DNA of 64,000 bases from Liolophura sinensis. Taxonomy: Eukaryota > Mollusca > Polyplacophora > Chitonida > Chitonidae. The translations under genes were made by a program, and so were the position numbers. The stretch covers positions 25,971,915 to 26,035,914 of the forward strand of contig NC_088297.1 of NCBI RefSeq assembly GCF_032854445.1, in the 5' to 3' direction. Below, in pieces: positions 47,001 through 56,000 of this stretch. The notes below the pieces were generated by a model. It worked only from the letters and a program-made list of their open reading frames with translations, was not told the DNA's origin and searched no databases. Positions within the stretch are counted from its first letter, which is position 1. The number at the start of each line of letters is the position of its first letter.

Positions 47001-50000
47001 AGGATGTGAGAGATAACAGATTTGATGTTCAATCCAGCCAGGCGGCATTCGTGTCGTAGTTGTTACTGTGCTGGTTCAGCGTAATGACCCATGAGCCTCT
47101 CACCAATACGGTCACTGTGAGTTTGTCCAGCTTGTGCTCACTTCCTCTCCGCTTATAAGTGGGAAGGTCTGTCAGCAGCCTGCAGATGGTCAGGGTTTTC
47201 CCTGGGATGTGCCTGGTTTTCTCTAACTAAAATCATGGCTCCCGTCATATAAGTGAAATATTCTTGAATACAGCATAAAACGCCAATCAAGTAAATAAAT
47301 CAACCTCCTCTTTTACCATTTTGACCCCTTCTTTTTGCCATTTTGACCCCTTCTTTTTGCCATTTTTTGATCCCTTCTTTTTGCAATTTTCATCTCTTCT
47401 TTTTATGACCTTTACTTCTCACCACTTTAATCAGTTTCAAGGAAGCCATATCATTTGCGATGTCCTCTGACTTTGATGGCTTTCTGGCAGTGGGTGGGGG
47501 CTCTGTGATTGACACCTGTAAGGCAGCCAATCTGTATGCTTCAAACCCTTCAGCTGACTTCCTGGATTATGTCAATGCTCCTGTGGGGAAAGGAAAACCT
47601 GTCACTCATCAAGTCAAACCTCTAATTGCAGGTAACTTTAAACATTGACCTTATGTGTCGTTTGAGTTCACTTTATATTTATTAACTTATGAAATGTAAG
47701 ACTCAGAGTACAAATTGCGACTGCTAATAGTCATTTTTTTGCCTGCGGTTTAACTTCTCCTTGAACAAAAATGTACTCACGCATATGTTATGGGTTCTGC
47801 CTATTACCACAACGCCATGCAGACACTACACATCTCATCCTGTTTGTATGAAGATGCAACAATTTTAACTCCACTTTAAAACAAAGAAGGACATTTTATG
47901 AACGTGCTCTTTTTCAAAATTTCTGTGAACAGCAGCAGATTTAAGCTTACTCTATTGCCTTATTTAGTCATGCTTTCGTCTAGAATTTACTTTATTATTT
48001 TGTTTGTCTTTCAGTGGCAACCACAGCAGGGACTGGCAGTGAAAACCACAGGGGTAGCCATCTTTGATCATGAACCACTTAAAGCTAAAACAGGTACATG
48101 TAGAAGTTGTTGCCAGAGCTACATGGCCAGAGCTACACGGTTAGAGCTACATGGCCAGTGCTAGACGGCTAGAGCTACACGTCCAGATCTACACATCCAG
48201 AGCTACACAACTAAAGCTACACGTTTAGAGCTACATGTTTAGAACTAAATGGCCAGTGCTACACAGCTAGAGCAACACGGCCAGAGCTACACGGCCAGAG
48301 CTACACGGCCAGAGCTACACGGCCAGATTTACATGGCCAGTGCTACACGGCTAGAGCTACATGGCTAATGCTACACGACCAGAGCTACACGACCAGAGCT
48401 ATACGGCCAGTGCTACACGGCCAGAGCTACATGGCCAGTGCTACACAGCCAGAGCTACACAGCCAGAGCTACATGGCCAGTGCTACACGGCCAGTGCTAC
48501 ATGGCCAGTGCTTCATGGCCAGAGCTACACGGCCATTGCTACCCGGCCAGAGTTACACAGCCAGAGCTACACGGGTTAGTGCTACACGGCCAGAGCTACA
48601 CGACCAGAGCTACACAGCCAGAACTACACGGCCAGTGTTACAGGGCTAGAGCTACACGGCTAGAGCCACACGGCCAGAGCTACATGGCCAGAGCTATACG
48701 GCCAGAGCTAAATGGTCATATTTACATGTCCAGTGCTACACGGCTAGAGCTACATGGCCAGAGCTATACGGCCAGAGCTAAACGGTCATATTTACATGTC
48801 CAGTGCTACACGGCTAGAGCTACATGGCCAGAGCTATACGGCCAGAGCTAAACGGTCATATTTACATGTCCAGTGCTACACGGCTAGAGCTACATGGCCA
48901 GAGCTATACGGCCAGAGCTAAACGGTCATATTTACATGTCCAGTGCTACACGGCTAGAGCTACATGGCCAGAGCTATACGGCCAGAGCTAAACGGTCATA
49001 TTTACATGTCCAGTGCTACACGGCTAGAGCCACACGGCCAGAGCTACATGGCCAGAGCTATACGGCCAGAGCTAAACGGTCATATTTACATGTCCAGTGC
49101 TACACGGCTAGAGCTACATGGCTAATGCTACACGACCAGAGGTATACAGCCAGTGCTACACGGCCAGAGCTACACGGCTACTGGGACACATATATAGATA
49201 GTACACCTCGTTTCTCACACATAAATGCCCCCAAGGCCATGGGTTTCCCCTGGACTTTATCCAGTTTCTTCCCACCATAATGCTGGGCATCGTCATACAA
49301 GTGAAATATTCTGAGTATGGCATGAAAGTCCAATTAAATAAATAAATAAGTGAATAAAAAGCATAACTTTTTATTTTTGTTATGCTGCACTACTAAGGTA
49401 TAGTAAGCAAAATCATGCACATTTAAATAAATATATAAATAAATATAGGAATAAATCAATGTCCCATATCTATTAATTGTATTTTATTTAGGTTATTACT
49501 GTGTTATGCCACACCAACGAATGTTCCACACCAAAGAATTTCCTACACCAAAGAATGCTCCACATCAAAGAATATCCCACACCAAAGAACATTCCACATC
49601 AAAGAATATTCCACACCAATGAATGTTCCACACCAAAGAATTTCCTACACCAACGAATGTTCCACACCAAAGAATTTCCTACACCAAAGAATGTTCCACA
49701 CCAAAGAATTCCCCACACCAAAGAATATTCCACAAATCTCCTGACTTGCACCTGAACCAATGGGAGTTGGATTCTAACATGCAAGCTCAGTAATCAGAGG
49801 TTCATTTTATTCTCTTTTGAGATAATCCAGTCAACAGCTTGATGAGAGCTTGACTTCAAGACACAGACAGATATTGTTAGAAGAAATTTAAAAGGCATAT
49901 TGTTAGAAGAACTTAAAGGCAATGAACGGTGGACAGTGCTTTCTCATGTAGTCTTACACGACGTTCATTTGAGACTTCTTCCCAAAATGTTGTCACACTT

Positions 50001-53000
50001 CCATTGTGTACCAGTACGTGAAAAACTATGATGTTAGCCAAAAACTGATCAATGTATCTATTACAGGTATAGCCAGTCGTGCTCTGAAACCCGTCCTAGG
50101 GATAGTGGATCCACTACACACCCTGACTGTCCCGGAGAGAGTCACCTGCTATACTGGATTTGACAGTCTCTGGTTTGTATGCTCCCTCTTCACACCCTGG
50201 GCTTAAAGATAGTGTGATGTGTTTGTACTGAATGATGATGTGTTTATACTGGAGATGATGATGTGTTTATACTGGATTATGATGTGTTTATACTGAATGA
50301 TGATGTGTTTATACTGGAGATGATGATGTGTTTATACTGGATTATGATGTGTTTATACTGAATGATGATGTGTTTATACTGGAGATGATGATGTGTTTAT
50401 ACTGGATTATGATGTGTTTATACTGGATGAGGATGAGGATGTGTTTATACTGAATGATGATGTGTTTATACTGGAGATGATGATGTGTTTATACTGGATT
50501 ATGATGTGTTTATACTGAATGATGATGTGTTTATACTGGAGATGATGATGTGTTTATACTGGATTATGATGTGTTTATACTGGATGAGGATGAGGATGTG
50601 TTTATACTGGATGATGATGTGTTTATACTGGATGGTGATGTGTTTATACTGGATGATGATGTGTTTATACTGAATGGTGATGTGTTTATACTGTGTTTAT
50701 ACTGGGTGGTGATGTGTTTATACTGGATGATGATGTGTTTATACTGGATGATGATGTCATGGAATATGATTTGTGTACATTTACATATAGATGCTGTTCC
50801 ATACTTGTATTCTAATACATGCTTTTTAGGTGAGTAAGCTGATGACTTATGGCCATTTTAGGTAAATAAGCTGATGACTTATTGGCAATTTTAGGTGAAT
50901 AAACTGATGACTTATGGCCATTTTAGGTGAATAAGCTGATGACTTATGGCCATTTTAGGTGAATAAGCTGATGACTTATGGCCATTTTAGGTGAATAAGC
51001 TGATGACTTATGGCCATTTTAGGTGAATAAGCTGATGACTTATTGGCATTTTAGGTGATGAGCTGATGACTTATGGCCATTTTAGGTGAATAAGATGATG
51101 ACTTGTCAAGAAATAACATGTTGTTAAGGTTGCAGGTTGTTAAGGTTAAATGTGGTGATAACTTGGCAGAAGTTTTCTTCTGAAGATGTATAAACCTTGT
51201 ATAAATGTATATAAAGGACATTTTGTCTGAACTAAGGCTGTCTGCATTTCACCCCCAGCTAGAGGGCCTGGGTTACTTAGATTTTATTTACCAGTATCAA
51301 GGATGTCTTGTCTGGAATAAGGCAGCCTGCATTTCACCGCCCAGCTGGAGTGCCGGGGTTACATAGATTTTATTTACCGGTATCAGGGACGTCTTGTCTG
51401 GACTAAGGCTGTCTGCATTTCACCCCCAGGTGGAGGGCTGGGGTTACTTAGACTTTATTTACCGATATAAAGGAGGTCTTGATTGGACTAAGGCTGCCTG
51501 CATTTCACCCCCAGGTGGAGGGCCAGGGTTACTTAGACTGTATTTACCGGTATCAGGGACGTCTTGTCTGGACTAAGGCTGTCTGCATTTCACCCCCAGC
51601 TAGAGGGCCGGGGTTACTTAGACTGTATTTACTGGTATTAGGGACGTCTTGTCTGGACTAAGGCTGCCTGCCTTTCACCCCCAGCTGGAGGGTTGGGGTT
51701 ACTTAGACTGTATTTACCAGTGTCAAGGACGTCTTGTTTGGACTAAGGCTGTCTGCATTTCACCCCCAGCTGGAGGGTTGGGTTTACTTAGACTGTATTT
51801 ACCAGTGTCAAGGACGTCTTGTCTGGACTAAGGCTGTCTGCCTTTCACCCCCAGCTAGAGGGCTGGGGTTACTTAGACTGTATTTACTGGTATTAGGGAC
51901 GTCTTGTCTGGACTAAGGCTGTCTGCCTTTCACCCCCAGCTAGAGGGCCGGGGTTACTTAGACTGTATTTACTGATATCAGGGACATCTTGTCTGGACTA
52001 AGGCTGTCTGCATTTCACCCCCAGCTAGAGGGCCGGGGTTACTTAGACTGTATTTACTGGTATTAGGGACGTCTTGTCTGGACTAAGGCTGTCTGCCTTT
52101 CACCCCCAGCTGGAGGGTTGGGGCTACTTAGACTGTATTTACCGGTGTCAAGGACGTCTTGTCTGGACTAAGGCTGTCTGCATTTCACCCCCAGGTGGAG
52201 GGCCTGGGTTACTTAGACTTAATTTACCAGTGTCCATACACAATGCTATCCACTTATCTGTATATCCCAGGTTAAGTGTACATGTGATGTAACATTGGAT
52301 GTGTTAGGGTTAATTTGCCTGCTTTAAGTATGAAAATACTTTATCAGTTTATTGCCAAAGGTTACTGGTTTTGGCCCCAGGCACTCTGGCTTCGTCCTTC
52401 CAGGAAACCATTGTACAAGTGAAACATTCTTGAACACATTGTTAAGCTGCAGTCAAATAAATGAACAAATAAAGACACCCTATTTTTTTCTGTTTTAGCC
52501 ATGCCTTAGAAGCCTTTACAGCTGTGCCGTATTACCAGCGAGAGCCTCGTCCAGAAAACCCCATATTACGGCCAGCGTATCAAGGTTCAAATCCCATCAG
52601 CGACATCTGGACACGGCACACAATGAAACTCTGCAAAGACTATCTGAAAAGGTGGGTCATATTATGTGCACTGTTTTATGTACTTTACGTTAAAGGGGTA
52701 AGTCTGTCAAGTTTCCCCAACCCATTAGACTGGCAGACATCATACACTCAGGTGTAATTGTGATGTTTGATATCAGTCTGTTAAATAAATAAAGTCATTT
52801 TAAATCAATTTTTTAAAGATCTTGGCTGATGTGATGTCTTATCTGAAGCAGAGTATACAAAGTAAAGGGAAGCATATCTTAGAGCTCATAAAGCACCAAT
52901 GCTGTCTACTTACTCGTGATTTCAGTACCAGTACAAGTGATAACACATGATCATAGCTGGCATTGTTGTTCAAGCTCCTGTTGGAAGATGGCACTGCGGT

Positions 53001-56000
53001 TTTAGGAGTTATCATTTGTTTCCCGTTTAAGAGGGCTGGATAAAGTACTCGTGAGTGCTTAGTTATCATACTCTGACACTGTGTCTTCAGCATGGCATTC
53101 CAGTGAGACAGCATGTGAACAATATACGCTGTCTCAGTGTAAAATAACAAGCGGACCATGGAAGAACATACATAAAATGGCGTATTAAAAATATGATGGA
53201 GAAGAGTTATAAAACTAGACTTAGTTTAGGATAGAATTCAGCTGATATGTGTATGTATGATGTCTGAATTCTCTGTTCCAGGGCTGTTTATGGAGCAGAT
53301 GACTTAGAGGCAAAAGCTGCCATGCACCAGGCAAGCTGCTTTGCTGGCATTGGCTTTGGGAATGCCGGGGTGCACTTGTGGTATGTTCATGATATATTCA
53401 TCCCATATGTGATATGTTCATGATGCATTCATCCCATTTGTGGTATGTTCATGGTACATTCATCCCATTTGTGGTATGTTCATGGTACATTCATCCCTTT
53501 TGTGGTATGTTCATGGTACATTCATCCCATTTGTGGTGTGTTCATGGTACATTCATCCCATTTGTGGTATGTTCATGGTACATTCATCCCATTTGTGGTA
53601 TGTTCATGATACATTCATCCCATTTGTGGTAAATTCACAGTAAATTCATCCCATTTGTGGTAAATTCACAGTAAATTCATCCCATTTGTGGTAAGTTCAT
53701 GATACATTTATCCCATTTGTGGTATGTTCATGGTACATTCATCCCATTTGTGGTATGCTCATGGTACATTCATCCCATTTGTGGTATGTTCATGATACAT
53801 TCATCCCATTTGTGGTATGTTCATGATACATTCATCCCATTTATGGTATGTTCATGATACATTCATCCCATTTATGGTATGTTCATGATACATTCATCCC
53901 ATTTGTGGTAAATTCACAGTAAATTCATCCCATTTGTGGTAAGTTCATGATACATTTATCCCATTTGTGGTAAGTTCACAAAGTTCAAATTCATTGCATT
54001 TGTGATGCATTCATGGTACCTACAACATACTGTTGTGGTAGTTTAGGGCAGTTTAAATCCACCTATCATGGTCTGATGGTTTGTGCGTGCGAACAATGGG
54101 CTGACGGTGAGCAAATCCGCCGTCATCATCGGCGTATCATCTGGGTATCATGTGTCGATGATGGTGGGACCATGGTGTGACAATTAGCGTAAGATTTTAT
54201 GATATTACCCGGTCATGTTGCTGTCATGGAATGAGTTATCTTGTATGGTGTGATTCTGTTGAAGTCATGGAATGAGTTACCCTGTCTGGTGTGATTCTGT
54301 TGTAGTTATGGAATGAGTTATCTTGTATGGTGTGATTCTGTTGAAGTCATGGAATGAGTTATCTTGTATGGTGTGATTCTGTTGAAGTCATGGAATGAGT
54401 TATCCTGTCTGGTGAGATTCTGTTGAAGTCCTGGAATGAGTTATCTTGTTTGGTATGATTCTGTTGAAGTCATGGAATGAATTACCCTGTCTGGTGTGAT
54501 TCTGTTGAAGTCATGGAATGAGCTATCCTGTATGGTTTGATTCTGTTGAAGTCATGGAATGAGTTATCTTGGATGGTGTGATTCTGTTGAAGTCATGGAA
54601 TGAGTTACCCTGTCTGGTGTGATTCTGTTGAAGTCCTGGAATGAGTTACCCTGTCTGGTGTGATTCTGTTGAAGTCATGGAATGAGTTATCTTGTTTGGT
54701 ATGATTCTGTTGAAGTCTTGGAATAAGTTACCCTGTATGGTGTGATTCTGTTGAAGTCATGGAATGAGTTATCCTGTATGGTGTGATTCTGTTGAAGTAA
54801 TGGAATGAGTTATCCTGTCTGGTGAGATTCTGTTGAAGTCCTGGAATGAGTTATCCTGTATGGTTTGATTCTGTTTTAGTCATGGAATGAGTTATCCTGT
54901 CTGGTGAGATTCTGTTGAAGTCCTGGAATGAGTTATCTTGTTTGGTATGATTCTGTTGAAGTCATGGAATGAGCTATCCTGTATGGTTTGATTCTGTTGA
55001 AGTCATGGAATGAGTTATCTTGGATGGTGTGATTCTGTTGAAGTCATGGAATGAGTTACCCTGTCTGGTGTGATTCTGTTGAAGTCATGGAATGATTATC
55101 TTATATGGTTTGATTCTGTTGAAGACATGGAATGAGTTACCCTGTCTGGTGTGATTCTGTTGCAGTCATGGAATGAGTTACCCAATCTCGGGCCTGTTGA
55201 AGTGGCTTGGGAAGACCTACACATCTGAGGGTTACCCCAACGATCACCCTATAGTGGTGGGTTTTTGGTCTAATGCTCCAAAGCGAAAAAAGTAAATTGT
55301 TAAATTTTTATTGAAACCTATTTCTGAGTTCTTAATAACTTAAATTATGTTCTTATTATAATGCGCTCTCTGATGGGGCAGTAATCAATATGTTAGTGCA
55401 CATATATGTGTGTTTCCATCATCCCACTTCTGACACCATAATTACTTATGTGTATGGATATACATATATAGTGATCAATGTTACAGTGTCCCTGTCCCAC
55501 TTCTGACACCATATTTTGCGTTTGTACTTGGATGTGATCAGTGTTCTAGTGTTCCTATCACACCTATGTTCACAGCCCCATGGTCTGTCTGTGGTGATTT
55601 CTGCCCCTGCTGTGTTTGAGTATACTGCCCCTGCTTGCCCAGCTCGCCACTTGGAAGCTGCAGAATTACTAGGTATTGGCACTCAAATACAAGTACTTGA
55701 AACTTTTATGAAAACTAGCTTATTAAGTGATAAACTAGTTTTCATAAAAGTTTCAAGGAAAAGGAACGCTAAAAATAAAGGAAGCATTGGTAGAAAAGAC
55801 GGTTAAAAATTGAAAATGCTTTGACTAGATGCAGTCAAGGGTTTGAATTCTGATATGGGTTTTACACGCCATGTTGATAATGCATGTTGTCAATGATGTA
55901 AAATTCATTTTGGTTTATACCTAAAGTAGTAAAGTTAATGTCAGATTCATATTATAGGCACACATTACATGATTTTAGTTCACAAGATGGTTTAATGCAT

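Noticed and set aside
48361-49280. Arg/Ala/Thr-rich open frames ([11 protein letters not shown]-like)
   Set aside because: Translations of the 14-bp minisatellite after the ADHFE1 exon.
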